This document shows, in pieces, positions 23,601-36,396 of a DNA stretch of 64,000 nucleotides. This DNA is from Parascedosporium putredinis (lineage: Eukaryota; Ascomycota; Sordariomycetes; Microascales; Microascaceae): the NCBI GenBank assembly GCA_949357655.1, contig CASHTG010000012.1:2108001-2172000 (forward strand), read 5' to 3'. The first letter of the stretch is position 1. Every line of letters starts with the position of its first letter. The translations under genes and the position numbers were made by a program. Below the pieces are notes generated by a model. The model saw only the letters and a list, made by a program, of their open reading frames with translations, had not been told where the DNA came from and made no database searches.

Positions 23601-26041
23601 GTTTCTCCTCAACAGGCCAGCCGGGGGAATGTGAACGGATAATATCAATACTTCTATTAGTTCGCCAAAGTTGACAGGGTCGGTCCAGACCCCAGCCTTG
23701 CTGGATGCAGCATAGATGAACCGCGCCTGGTGTCATATCGAGGCACAAGTAATATTCTAACACTCCAAGTTCAGAACTTGAATAACGCTTGTGAATTGAT
23801 ATCAACGGAGAGTTGAGGGAGTTTGATACTTGTAGGTGCCTCGTCTCCGTTCTTTCCGAGTTTTCCTCCGCTCGCTACTGGTCTGGTGTATCACCGACCT
23901 GTTTGCCCTAGCGTTGTTGCTGCCCCCAGACGAACACCTTCCCAGAGAAGAGGAACGAAGTTCCTCCATCATGTTGGTTATCATCTCGTCGAGCCAGACC
24001 TCCCGGGATGAAAAGGGGCAAATGGTAAAGACGTTCAAGTGGGGCGGGTGAGCGGTGAGAAAAGAGAGCCTTGAGCCACATGAAGCTAACCTAGATGCCC
24101 TCATCTGGGAGGAAGAAGAAGTTCATTTCGGATCAATCTCATGTTTGCCTTTGTCCGCCGAGCGCGCTCTCGTAACTGAGACTTGGCAACGATGGCCAGG
24201 TAGACTCATTTACTTGTACCAACGGTGAGGGGGTCAAGGTCAATCCTAAGCTGATTTCTCCTGGCCGATCACGCGTGGTGGTTCCTGAGCTAGGAAAAAT
24301 TGGCTCCAGGGGTGGGTGTGGCTAAAAGAGGCAAGGGGAAGCAAGGGGGTAGGTGAACGATCGAGATGGGGGTAAGAAGGAGACATGGAAGAAAAAAAGA
24401 CGAAAAAGAAAAGGAGAGAACAAGGAATGGCGCAGAGCTTGGCCAGGATCAACATAATGATGGATGTTGGCAAATCTCTCCGCTGGTGTAGCATTTTCAG
24501 AAGAACCGAAACGAGCTTCGGAAGTGACGGCCCTACCCAATGTACTTGGAGGTGCAAAATATCATCCCCAGTCTCTCTCCAGCCAGCGTCTCCAACTCTC
24601 CAGACCGGCGGTCAAGGATGGAGGTTGAGACCCACAAAAGGGTGCACGATGTGTTCAGTGTTGTCGTCACCAGTGGGTTCGAGTGGTGGAGGAACTATTG
24701 GATTCCTGCTTCTTCCCCGGATCAGTTGAATGTCTGTCCAGCCGAATGCTTCAAACCCTGACCACATTGCATCGACGCCAGTCTTGTCCTCCAGCAGTAT
24801 TGCTCGGGTTGATTCCATCAGGGAAATTAGGAGATCTTGCAAGAGCGCAGTCCGTAATTGATCAATCAATGTTGGAGGCTGGCAATACCTCACCAGTGCT
24901 CCCTAGAGTTTTGTGGGGTACATGAGCCCGCCAGGCACGCACATATTCCTTTAGTCCAATCCACAATTCAATCAATTGACCCAGTGTTGAAAGGGCTTCC
25001 AGAACTTGAGAACATAACCCTCCGGCTAACAAGTCGGTTGGCCCGCTGTCAACTCAAAGCCGTGCCCACTCCGTCAAAACTGATGCCGGAGCCATTAGCA
25101 TTACGCCAATATCTGCGAGTAAAACAAGCCTGCTGCACAGCGTTTCCCAGCAGGGTCACGAGCCAACACTGCAGGATGCAGTCCCGTCTGGGTCGTGGTG
25201 AAGTATCCAACGAATCCAGTTCCTTCCAGAGTGAAAGGAAAAGGGAACATGGAAACATTCGTGAAAGAAGTTCCAATGGTGGATATGTTGAGAATACGGG
25301 TGGCGAGGGATGAAAATTGCCAGACTTTCGATGCTTCAAGCCTCAAATGCAGCATCTAATATCATTGTGTACACCATCACGTAGTGGTATTTCATTTTAG
25401 ACCACGGCGGGCAAGAACGTTGAACTCATGTCGAGGCCAGACCGCCAGCGTTGGGGGAAGGACCGCTCCCTTCCTGTCAAATTCGTTCAAGGATACTAAT
25501 GGTGGGAAATGGCGACGGGCGCCCCCGGACATACAATACGCAAGCGAGTATCTCCTTCCTCTGATGGCCAAATTTCCGGGCCCCCAAACGGAGGGTCAAG
25601 ATAATAGGGTTCATCCCATTTCATGGCCTGGCCCAAACAGCCAAGGTTGGAAACGAGTGATGCCTAAAGAGACCATCCCACCCAGCTCCCGGGCGGGTAC
25701 CAACGACGTCAGGCACAGGTCATGTTGCAGGCAAAGAAGAAAGCAAGCAACCGCACCGTATTCTTTCGCACGCTGCCTCGCCGTGATTATCGACTTTTGA
25801 GGCATTTTATACCCACGCGCTTCTCGTCGCGTGGCGGGCCCTGATAGGGCTTGAAGAACCACCCCGGCACTACAACACGAACCGTGGGGGAAAAGAGCGT
25901 TGAGATGGTTAATCATAGCCGTTTACTCCCAAAAGACCCTCCCAGCGCAGCAAGCCAGGCTCCTATCAGACCATCAACGGTACCAATGGCCTCATTGATG
26001 TGTAGTAGTCCTCTATTGGGCTTGAGGCAGTAGCGAGGGTG

Positions 26042-26046
<5 letters not shown>

Positions 26047-26074
<28 letters not shown>
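26047..26074. repeat. (GA)14 microsatellite
   Basis: Fourteen GA units in a row within the gene-poor region. It is a simple repeat and a probable length polymorphism. Confidence 0.9.
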
Positions 26075-26077
<3 letters not shown>

Positions 26078-28671
26078 GGATGACAAGCGTGGATGATACA
26101 GCTAGGCAACAAACATACATGCTTTGGACCATCCAGGGATTGAGACACTGGTCACTGCCAGAGCCACGTTTTAACATGATTCCCGAAATCAACTGCTGTG
26201 AGCCAAGCGATCAAATGCGAAATTAGAGCTCGCTCCCCCACTCGCGCAACCACCTACAGCATACAGGTAGATCAGTCACCTGTTCCTTGGACTCACCTCA
26301 CGTTTGACGGGTCGACGCCGCCGCCCTGACTTGTCGCGAGCGGCCCGAGACTTGGTAGCGCAAGTACGACCGGAGGAGGCGGAAGACCGCACGGATACAG
26401 GGACGTCGTGTTACCAAGGATCCGAAAATACGCAGGTGTTCGATTGTTGACAAGTAAAAGCGCCAGCAAGCGCAAGGCAATACGTTTGTTCATCTGCTCC
26501 TCCTCACCCCGAAGATCAAATAAACCCCAAAAAAATGAAATGAAATGAAAAGAGCAAGGCCAAACCGGCGAGAAACGGTTCGCAGGCTGACCTCCCCAAA
26601 GCTGGCGCCGCTAGGCTCCCACAAAATAGCATACATCCTCTGCACGTCCACGAGCAAGCGGGTGGCACAGTGTCCTGCCATCTATCGTCTCACGTCACCG
26701 AGACCCCCTTTTGGAGAAGAGGGGGGCTCTTGTTTTCTGATTTGACTGACATCATGTCGCACCCCCGCGCGATGAGGCTGTTCATGCCTCTGTCGGTGCC
26801 TTCTCTTCTGACCTGCATGGCCAAGTCCCCGTCACGCAAGGTCTTGCCCGACGGACCAAAGAGGGCTGTGTCTGGCGGGATAGAGTCATGGGTCACAGCT
26901 CGGTCTTCGGGGAGGAAAGTATTCATCTTCCCAGCAGTACAGGATGCGGGTGTGCAAATGTCAAGAGCCGCGGTGCGATCCGTGGAGGCGGAAGGCGAGA
27001 TGCAGCCTCGTTTCGTTTCCCGCCTCCACCTCCCGAGAAGTTCCCTTTCCCATCAAAAATTTTCAAAAGTCCGTGCCTCTTTTACTTCCCTTTGATTTTC
27101 TCTTTTTCTTCCAACTTCCCCCACCCTTTGAACCTAGCCGCAAAATTGTGTCCATCCGGCACTTCGCGGGATGCCTTCCCGTTCGATCTGCGGTGTGACA
27201 ACGGATGAGTGGCGCCCAATGGAAATGAAAAGAAAAACAAAAAGGCGAGGGGTTTATCATAATGATTTCAGACCATGGTCTGACACTCCAAGTATTTCCC
27301 ACTCTCATCTGACATCCAGAAGCCAAGACAAGAGGATAGAGGGAGCCAAACGCCACGCACGAGAAGTGCCGTGAGAGAAGCAAGGCCCGCAACTTTAGCG
27401 GATAACCCCGAGCAAAGTTCCCGCCAGGGGCATCTGCTGGGGGAATCATGGTGCCCAATACTCTAATGCTAGATTCAGTTGAGGGTTGGCCTCTCCCTCT
27501 AAAAGGATATGCAAGAGAATGGAGCAAGGGAAACTTTACTCGACTTTTTAGCACGACGGCAAGAGCCCAGGAGCCAACATCCTGAAACGTGGCACATGAG
27601 TGTTGATCGCTAGTCCTCGTGCCATCGCGCGTAGAACCAGAGGGGATCTACCAAGGGCACATGGATGGGCGATATAAACTACACGCTAAAACGTACATGG
27701 GTTGCCAAACGATTTCAAGTACTGTGTGATGCAGTAGCCACGAGTTCATAGACTGCTAAAAAGAAAAGAAGAAAATGCAAGGAAAAAGAAAAGTGCTGAT
27801 CCTTCCTGAGCACGTCTATGTATATATACTCTCAAACGTCTTGAAGAAACAAAGCAAGAAAAACACGGTATCTGTCGCAACGTTGGGGAGGAAGTGATCC
27901 GAAACTTCCTTCAAAGAAACAAAGTAGAAAAAGTCAATCGTACATGTTCTCGTTCACGGGTGTATCTAGAAGCTCTCCTCCCACCATTTCCCATCCCATT
28001 AAAAACGCATCAATACAAAATGGATGGGGTGACAAGATTCCGGTCTCCAAAGCAGCTGGGCAGATGGATACCGATCCCACTCCTTTCATTATATCGTGTA
28101 AACCTTCGAGCCCACGAGAGGGTATGTAGACGGGACAAGGCCCCGTCCCCTTCCCCTTCCTAGAGGAAAATCGTGACAGAATGTCGTCATCGTTTCCCAT
28201 ATAATCCGAACTTTTCGTCTCTCATCGCCGAAAGAACAACGAAAATCCCATGTACACGTAAAACCAGACGTAGTAGCCGGTGCTGCGGCTCCCAGTGCCA
28301 CAAGAGAAGCCAAGAGGAACCGCCGCCGAGTGCGAATATCTCCTCGGCTAGTGTTCTAGTGAGGAGAAGGAGCAGAGAAGACATGAATGAAAGAGACATG
28401 ACTCTCTGCATCAGCACCACACGTCGCACTAGGTATGAATGCTTGGGGTATGAGAGGGTACATGGCGCATATGGACAAGGAAGATAGGAAAATAAATGGA
28501 AGTAAAGGGCCAAAAAGAAGAAGAAGAAAGCCGGAAGGGCTCCGAGGTGGAGGATGGTAGAGAGAGAGAACACTCCGTGGCAACTCTTTGGAAGGCACCT
28601 AGGCGACGTCATTTCCCGAGATAGTGGGAAACAGGTATAGACGAAGCCTTGCTGTGATCCTGAGTTCCTCG

Positions 28672-30657
28672 TTATTCGGCAATAGCACCGGCGGCGGCGG
28701 CCTCCTCCTTCTTGCCCCAACCTGCGGCCCACCCCATCCAGCTGGCTCTCTTGTTTGCTGTATCAGACTTGGCCGACTCCTGTTCTTGAAGAAGACGTAG
28801 CGGCCGTGGCTTGTTCCCTCCAAACGTGGTGGCCTTGTCACCCGCTCCATGGCGGGGCGGGGACTGCGAGGGAGGTGTGGTGATGTCTCCAGAGTCGCCG
28901 CTCACGCTAGACGTCTCGCTTCTCATACCGGGGAAGTTACCCGACGATGCCGCGTGCTGGCCGCTCGGGGATCGAGCACCGGCGGTAGAGAGACCTGACG
29001 GGGAGAAGAAGGTTTGCGATCGGCGGGGCTCGCTAAACGTGGGCGAGGCCGGACCATCGGCGCCCCGATACCTCTGGCCAAGCATGCTAACCCCAGCACC
29101 CGTAAACTGCTCGCTCATTGGCCTAGAACGGCGAACGCTGGTGGATCGGGTTAGGTTGCCGATGGGGATCTTGGGTGCCGTTTCGGGGTTGTTGTGGATC
29201 GAGTTCGGAGTGCTAGTAGTGGACATAGGCATCACTGACATGGGGCGCGCTCGTGGCCCCTTTGGCCCGGCCCCCACCGTAAATTTAGCTCGTTGGAAGA
29301 TGGACGAGCCCGCCCATTGCTGGTCCTTCTCGGGAGGAGGTGGTGGCAAGTCTTTCTCTTTGGCCGTAGACTGGTCAAGAATGGCTTCGAACTCGGGGTG
29401 ACCAAGGACCTTGCCCAATGTCTTGTCAATGTAAAGGATCAAGGCCTTGTTCTCCTCCCTCAGCGACTTCAACTCGGCTTCCAGACGGCGATGGCCGTCG
29501 CTCTCGTTTTCAACCGCGCTGGAGAGTTCATCAGCAAGGGTTGTTCCGCTCTCCCGCCCTTCGAGGGCGTTCAGGGCGTCTTGGTTGGCTGAAGCGCCAC
29601 CCATGAAGGCGAGGCTATTCTTAAATTCGCCGTTCAAAGTCCTCTCCTGGAGGAGGAGCTGGTAGCTCTCGTTATCTTCCATTAAGCGAGCGTTCGCCAT
29701 CCGGGCTTCCATAAGAAGCCTCTCCACCTCTTGCAGTCGGCCACCGCCTTGGTTCTCGGATTCGACCAGCTTGATCTGGGCCTCGGCGAGTTCGAGCCGA
29801 AGAGACTCGATGAGCTTGTCCTTTTGCAAAAGGAGTTTCGAGTTGTTTCGAGAGTCGCTCCGGTGCAGTGAGGATGAGGGGGCGCGAAACTCCGCTCTCG
29901 ACGGAGGGAGAGCTATTGGCTACAGAAGGGAGGCACGTGTTAGCAGAGCGAGACTATGTATGTGTATGGCGTAGTCCGAGCAATGCGGCGAGGATTGGGG
30001 AGGGGGTGGGGTGTATTGCTTACCTTGTCGAGACGGACGCACATCGTCCTCGTCCACGGGGTTGTACTTTTGCGCAGCAAGGCTCTCCTTTAGCCTTTGA
30101 ATGACGGTTTGCATTTCCTCTTCCCGGTTCGCCATCTCCTCCTTCTCCTTCATCATAGAACTGCGTTCCGCTTCGTAAATGGTTTCCATTTCACGTATTT
30201 TCCTGGCGGCCTCACGCTTCTCGTTGGTCAAGGACTCGATCTGTTCCTCGGCCTCATGCAGGCGCTCTTCGAGTTTCGCTTGTTCCTGAACAGTATCATC
30301 GTGTCGAGCCTGCAAGACCTCTAGTTGTTTCCTATACGTTTCGGCGTTGCCCTCGGCAGTGGCCAGTCGTTCCCTCAAGTCTTCCAGGGCAGCGGCAGCT
30401 TCTTCGCGAGCTTGGAGCTGGGCCTCGGTCGAGGCGTTGCCTAGGAGCGACTCACGCCTGCCGGCAGCGGCAGCACGTGCAGATACAGGAGCAGAGGTGC
30501 GAACTGACCGTGTCCTGTTGACAGAGCCAGGTGTGTTTGACGTCGGAGTGGAAGAGCGGGGAGTCTGTCGCGAAGGAGTGCTTTGGGGAGAGGTCGAATC
30601 TGTTACCGAAGCGCGGCCGACGCCAGGGGTAGCTGACTTCCGAGTCGGTGTCGCCAT
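28672..30657 (-). CDS. Coiled-coil protein with Ser/Pro-rich ends, function unknown
   Basis: Exon 1 is 30024-30657 and exon 2 is 28672-29912, with a 111-bp intron; the acceptor is the AATAG just before the codons for LPPSRAEF. The product is 624 residues without a frame break. I chose the ATG at 30657 (MATPTRKSATPGVG) for its strong context CCACCATGG. Residues 1-85 are Ser/Thr/Pro-rich and basic. Two long coiled coils follow: about 95-205 (REEAAAALEDLRERLATAEG, LEERLHEAEEQIESLTNEKR) and about 235-400 (KDKLIESLRLELAEAQIKL, ELKSLREENKALILYIDKTL). The last ~220 residues are disordered, ending in RASWMGWAAGWGKKEE. Similar fungal proteins carry vague names such as 'M protein repeat protein'. The basic Ser/Pro N-terminus followed by coiled coil resembles microtubule- or Golgi-associated proteins, but that is only a resemblance. 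Confidence 0.8.
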
Positions 30658-33600
30658 GGTGGAAGTCACTCGGCGTGATGATCGAGAGGACTAAGCGCAA
30701 GTATTCACTTGCCGCAATCCTTCCAGAAGATTGTGTATGGGCGAGAGAATTTATTCAGATGAACAAAGTGCGGAAGAGAGAGGAAGAGAAAAATCATTCA
30801 CAAAAATAAGAGAAGGACGCGCGAAGAAAGTCTTATGTTTGAGCGAGGTCAGGGGGCGGAGCGAGGGGAAAAGAGCGGGCCCAAGGATGGCGGAGATTGT
30901 GGAGCGGTAAGGCAAGGGGCGCTAGGAGTTGAGGTCGTGCTGCTAGAATTTCGACAGCATGCTCCGTTGCAACACAAGAGTCTAGGGTTGGGGAGCTAGG
31001 AGGGAAGAGAAAGAGCACGGTGCTCAAAAGGGCCAGGGAAATCAAATGAGAACAATCCGCGAGGAAACGCGCGAATGGGGGAGTGGTGGATTACTCGACA
31101 CTCGATAGACGGATGCAGCGTGAACGACCACTTGGGGGAACAAACAGTCGGACGGGAGTTGAAGAAAAAGGAAAGGAAAGAAAGCAAAAAGGAGGCCAAG
31201 TAGTACTTTGGATGGTATGTTGCTTTGGTATCAAGAATGAGGAAGAAGCCACAGCCCCGTTTCTGGAAATCTAGACTGGAAAGGCATCAGCCACCCTGCT
31301 ACAGGCGGAGAGGAACAAACAATCTGACGCCCCCTGTGTGACCAGTTCTAAAGTTCTGTGTGGGCTGCAAAGTTTGGACGGGCTTAGGACCGTTCTTGAG
31401 TTGTGCTCACTTCAATGTTCAATGTTGACTGGCTTGGTCGTGTCGCGTTCCCCGCCAAGCGTGGTATCAAGTCAATCTCACATGTACCTAGCGTAAAGGA
31501 ATAAAAAGGTGTTCCCCTAAAATTAGAAGGGGTTTGGGGCGCGGTCTTGTTCTGGCGTTGGCTTCGACCCGACTCGATTCAAAAATAGTCTGGGGCGTGC
31601 CTGGAAGCGCTTGCGAGCATCTGGTTGGCTCAGCCTCGACAAGCGAGACGAAACAACGTGCTTCAAAGGTGACTGGTCTCGAGTGTACTTCAACGCTCGA
31701 GTTGTCCCTTTCAACCACTGACCGATATGGACACACAAGTAATATTATCACGGGAGGAGATGGAGATTAATGGTCCTTGGACCACAGCTAGGGATCATTG
31801 GGTACAAAGAGGACAATGCGAGTTGGTAAACCTGATATTATTGCGTTGATGCACCAGAACTTGAACTGGGGCAGGCCCGATCGGCATCTTCTCCGTGTTC
31901 ATGTGGTTTTCTCCTTCTGGCCACGCAGCAGGTTTCCTCCGGATATACCCATCCATGGATGGATGAGAGCGAGCTCCATCAATCTCCAGGTACATGACCA
32001 TAATAACGAGCATTATGGGCCTGGGCAACCAAGAAGATTTCGACATTGTCCTGCCCACTGATATCGTTCATGATTGATCAACGGGGAGTGGTGGCGGCAG
32101 GCAGCACAGTCTAACATTACCCGGTCCCGTTGGGTGACGATATCAATCCATTCCTCCGTATCTCGTCAAACAGACGGTCTTTGTTTTAGTGGTCCGGTAA
32201 AGTTCTTTGCGCGGCACACCCCGAATTATCTCTTGATTCCGTCGATCATCCATTTGACGATCAGCTGCAGAATCAAGCGACCGGACAGGTCCCCGGAAAA
32301 TCCTCTGATCCAGACTATTATCAACTTCACATGGGCGGGGGCTCGTTGGGGGATCCAACGTCTCGAGTGAATGGAGATACGAAATATGATGCTCGACTCC
32401 CCCTCCGCTCAAGACAATGGGCTCGTGATCGGAAGATCTCTGCCTCACTTGTCCGTGTTATGGTGTTGCGGCAACCCTCCCGGAGCATATGCATTTCCAA
32501 ACAGGTCGCATTTCCCATTCACGTGTCTTGACGGAGCTATTGATTATACTTTCGGATCTTTTGGCTCCTATGTGTGTGTTTTCTGATGCCGGTCCCAGCA
32601 TAAAATTGCATATCTCGGCCTTGATGCCGAAAGGGAACCACGGCGACGGGCAACTATGTAATTTGTTTTGAGGGCTTCCCTCTATCACTCACAAGGCGGC
32701 CATGAACGATTTTCTTTACCCTGGGCTCGCCCTTCCATTCCCAGGGCTCTTTCTTCTTGCGGCTTTATCCTAGCCGCGATATCTTGCATCATCTTTTCGC
32801 AGAGCACGGTCAAAGTTGACGTTCATTAATAAACGGGCCAATATTTCATCTGAATGGGTGCTATGGCGACCACGGGCCACCGGTTTCAAAGACATGCCTG
32901 TCATTCCCCGGACATGAAGTACTTTTCTTTATTGGGCAAAGTGCACCACATCCATCAATACCTCGACAACACATGTCTTCCCTACATGAGACAGCGACGC
33001 AGAAAGCACATTGTCGAAAAACGGTTCTTCTTCAGCAAGCCCGGCTCTCGACATCAGGCACGCTCTTTCCTTTTTTCGATCAGTAGTGTAGTGTACCGAG
33101 GTACCAAACACTTGATTGAATCTCAAACTAATCACAATTCACGGACATGGCAGAAAGCCCCAAATTGGCTTGAGTTCGATGTGGCCCACCTTGGTATAAT
33201 TCCGTTTCATGCATGAGAACCAGTTGCAAGGAAAGTACCTAGGCTCCATGAGAGGCAAATGAGTGGATTAAATAGATTCATGGTTGGGTTATCAAGGAAT
33301 CAAAGAACGTCTGGAAATTCGAGCTACTCTTGACTAGAGGTACCTCGGTACATTGATGAAAGAGGTGTCAGAAGAGCAAGTGAAGCTGCTAAGCAACACC
33401 TTAAATTGCCTCTTAATAATGCGATTCATGCGCTCCACGCCTCCACTCCCAACGCGCGCGTCGACTTGAGACAACATCTCCATTCCATCAATCGACTTCA
33501 GTCTACCCGACGGGCCCACACCTACTTCTTTTACCTAGTCATCTCCAACATCCAATTCCTCTCCGTCACGTGTTATTAATACAACCCACCAGTCACTGCC

Positions 33601-34880
33601 GTGCGGTGGAGGACTACTGGCTCTGCTAGTGCTTTCTATGTTCTCGAGTGTAAGTCCCCCACCTACGTGTGTTTCGAGTTGCACCCTCCAGCGGCACTCG
33701 GCCGGCCGACTGGTGGGGTGTTTACGGGGACAGAAGACCTTTCTCTCACCCGAACCGAGTCCTTCGGCAACAATCGCCTCCAAGGCATCGGAAACATACC
33801 TCCATCTGCGTAGCGAAGGGATATGGAGCGTCCTGGCCCGTCCTGAACCCTGGCGGAATTCTTCTAAGCTTTGAGTAAACGGCGGTGGACTATCCAGGGG
33901 TCATGTGTGCCGTCCCTCCGACATCTATTCCTTGAACCACTGTCCTCTCTTTTCTAGAGATCCCTACTTAGTTGTGTCGGTGAGAGTAACAACTCTGATA
34001 ACTTCAAGAAGACCCAGCCCTCTGGTTGCGATAGAAAGGCAAGAGTCAACCCACGGTAGGTTTATGACGCCTAGTTGGGCAGTTTGTGTCCCTCATGCCT
34101 GGAGGTCGCTGCGCTTTAACCTCAGCCACTACGCAACATCCATTTCATTGGTGTGAACGACGTCCTAGACGAGCGAAGATAGGGGACCTCGTGAAAAGGA
34201 AGTGCAAGACAGCGTGGTGGTTCTCTGGATATATAGAGGACAACGAAGATGATATCTATTGGATTACAAAGCATGCGGAACTCAGTGGAGAGGAAGATAA
34301 ACAAGAGCCAAGAAAGCGGCCGTAAGAATGAAGCCAGCCGGAGACCAAGTGGACTGAGAAGGGGATGGCTGCGGAATCCTCGGACCTCAGCCAAGCCCAA
34401 CTCAACCTTCCACACAGTCTCGTTGGTTTATAATCAAACGTCTTGAGATGGGTGGCGATGGCACTTAGTCAGTAGGTGAGTAATGGCTGGCCCGGGCCCG
34501 GACTCGTAATTGTAATCACCGCATTCAGAGACTTCATGTTGATTGGTAATGACAAAACTTGACATGTTCAATAGTGGATCAACGCTCCACGAGCTGGTGA
34601 CTGGATAGTAAAAGGTCCGCCGTACTGAACGGCTGGCACCCCTATAGAGACTGTTCAGGGGTTGTAGCCATTTTGTCTACCTCAGGTCCCCGAGAGGGGT
34701 TTGCACACAAGGCCCTTGGGGCAAGACGCAGTTTGGCCATTTTTAACAGTCTTGTCAGTTTATTGATATCGACTTTGCCGGGGCGAACCTTTGCCCATAA
34801 TGACATGCGCCATGTAATCATACGCCGACCAAACCGTGGTCATCTCCATATCCTCTCCCCATTTCCCAAACCTTCCTCAT
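30658..34880. other. Intergenic region, 4.2 kb
   Basis: It contains the promoter of the coiled-coil gene and the 3' flank of RPL10. I examined the short open frames on both strands and found none with recognisable features. No repeat family or tRNA is apparent. Confidence 0.4.
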
Positions 34881-35973
34881 CTAAGCCTCAAAGGCCTCGG
34901 GGAACTGCTTGATGTTGTGCTTGAGGGGCCGCGGTTGGTGAGGAACTTGACGTAGGCACCGTCGACCTTGACGTGACCAGCCTCCCTCTTGACGACGTAC
35001 TCCTCGCGACGGAGAGGGTGAAGCCCCAGTTCTTGGAGATAATGATCTTTTGCCTGCCGGGGAACTTGTACTGGGAGCGGCGGAGGGCCTCGAGGGCGAT
35101 AGCGCGGTCTTGACGGGTGATGTTAGTAAAGCCTCTTAATTGACAATAGGAAGACATGTGAAAAGTTCTCGACATACTAGAGTCACGAGTGCGGACGCTC
35201 ATGAGAATCTGGCCAATGTTGACACGGGCGACAGTGCCGTTGGGCTTGCCAAAGGCACCACGCATACCAGTCTGGAGCCTATCGGCACCGGCACATGACA
35301 ACATCTTGTTGATACGGACGACGTGGAAAGGGTGGGCACGGACGCGGAGGTGGAAGCCTTCCTTACCGGCGTTCTTGACGAGGTACCTGTTTGCGAAGAG
35401 GTGGTTAGTAGCTGCTGCGCAAATGGTATCACCAGTTTTTTTCTTTCTATTCCTTTTGTCTTCTCGAGGCCGGTCTCTATTTTATCGGCCCAGTACGGAT
35501 ACTACTCACTTGTTGGCGCAGATACGGGCGGCTTCGAGAGCCTCGGAGCTCAGCTGTTCGTACTCATTGGAAACGAGGTGAATGCAGAGAGGGAAGTCGT
35601 CAACACCGGCACGCTTGCGGCCAAGATCGAAGATCCTGATCTTGGGGTCGGGGACACCACGGTTGAACCGGGACTTGGGATACGGCTAGAGCAACATGAG
35701 AGGATTAGTCTATTGGTTCGGTATAGTATTGTGCCTTTGAAAAAAAAAAAAAAGACAAGAGTTTGGCCAGCATCTGGACCCATTGTTGGAGCAGCGAGAG
35801 GAGCGACGACGTTGCCCATTCTTGCAGAGTGAGAAAAGAAGGCCACGAAAATGCCCCTGCCACTTTCGGTCGTCGAAAAAAACTTCCAGAAAAAACCCCC
35901 GAGCAACTCATTCGCCTTCACAACATACCTTGTTCTTGCAGTATCGGTAGCAACGGGCGGGACGACGAGCCAT
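34881..35973 (-). CDS. RPL10: 60S ribosomal protein uL16 (L10)
   Basis: uL16 is a late-joining 60S subunit protein next to the peptidyl transferase centre; its loading allows release of Nmd3. Four exons: 35929-35973, 35510-35685, 35178-35386 and 34881-35108. The protein starts MARRPARCYRYCKNK and continues PYPKSRFNRGVPDPKIRIFD, RAGVDDFPLCIHLVSNEYEQ, CAGADRLQTGMRGAFGKPNG, SQYKFPGRQKIIISKNWGF, all close to universal for the family. Two frame breaks in the last exon, at 35016-35018 and 34925-34928 (G runs on +), each fit one missing base. With both accounted for, the C-terminus reads EEYVVKREAGHVKVDGAYVK then NIKQFPEAFEA, and the length is 219 residues, the normal size. Because this gene is essential, the breaks are almost certainly sequence errors. 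It is divergent from RPL30. Confidence 0.97.
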
Positions 35974-36396
35974 TTTTGCGGTTGTCTTGTCGATTTCGAG
36001 GTTGATGTGGTTGAGGTAAAGGTTCAAAGGTGTGAAGGCCGGCGACGGGGGAAGAAGAAGCCTCAGTATGTTCCAAAGGGCCTGTTTCGAGTGGCGACCG
36101 ACTGGAGTGATTTCAAAGCAAGTTTTCCTTGGCGGGGGTACGCTCACAATTCCGGCTTAGGGCCCTCGAAGTTAGGGCTTTGGAGGAAAAGGTTCGTATG
36201 ATTGGCTAGAACTTGGGAAGAAATTCGGCTAAACTAATTCCTCGTCCACCCACATTGCTGACAAGTGGAATTTTCTTGGGCCACCCTCAAAATCGTTTAA
36301 TGATTGAAGGCGACTTGAACTTTTTCTCATCGTGTCAACCAACTTTCACGACAATATCGCCTAACCGTCCAGAGTCACCGGATCCCTTTAGCTACA
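35974..36396. promoter_or_regulatory. Shared divergent promoter of RPL10 and RPL30
   Basis: Only 423 bases separate the two start codons, so the genes must share a control region. Two copies of TTAGGGC lie at 36157-36163 and 36172-36178. Their reverse complement GCCCTAA matches the Tbf1-type element RMCCCTAA known in ribosomal protein promoters of many ascomycetes. The link to co-regulation is inference from position and motif. Confidence 0.6.
36157..36178. promoter_or_regulatory. Paired TTAGGGC boxes (Tbf1-like)
   Basis: Two copies of a 7-base box, spaced 15 bases start to start, lie between the divergent ribosomal protein genes, about 185-205 bases from the RPL10 ATG and 220-240 bases from the RPL30 ATG. 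The motif resembles the telomeric repeat and the Tbf1 site used in non-Rap1 ribosomal promoters. Confidence 0.45.

Larger units (their letters stand above)
19649..28671. other. Nine-kilobase stretch without a supported gene
   Basis: This follows the VAC7 start and ends at the stop of the coiled-coil gene. Its first part contains a long pyrimidine tract (about 20460-20620) likely to be VAC7 promoter or leader. Many short open frames exist on both strands, none with a domain I recognise. Some minus-strand pieces (21779-22530, 24322-24893, 25101-25355) read as protein-like but in changing frames, and the plus strand offers equally long frames over some of the same bases. I see no terminal repeats, transposase or strong AT bias. 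It may hold long promoters, a non-coding RNA or a degraded gene. Confidence 0.4.

Noticed and set aside
24858..25800. Two plus-strand frames (151 and 138 codons) and competing minus-strand frames
   Set aside because: Both strands offer similar-length frames over the same bases, none with a known motif. Neither can be preferred.
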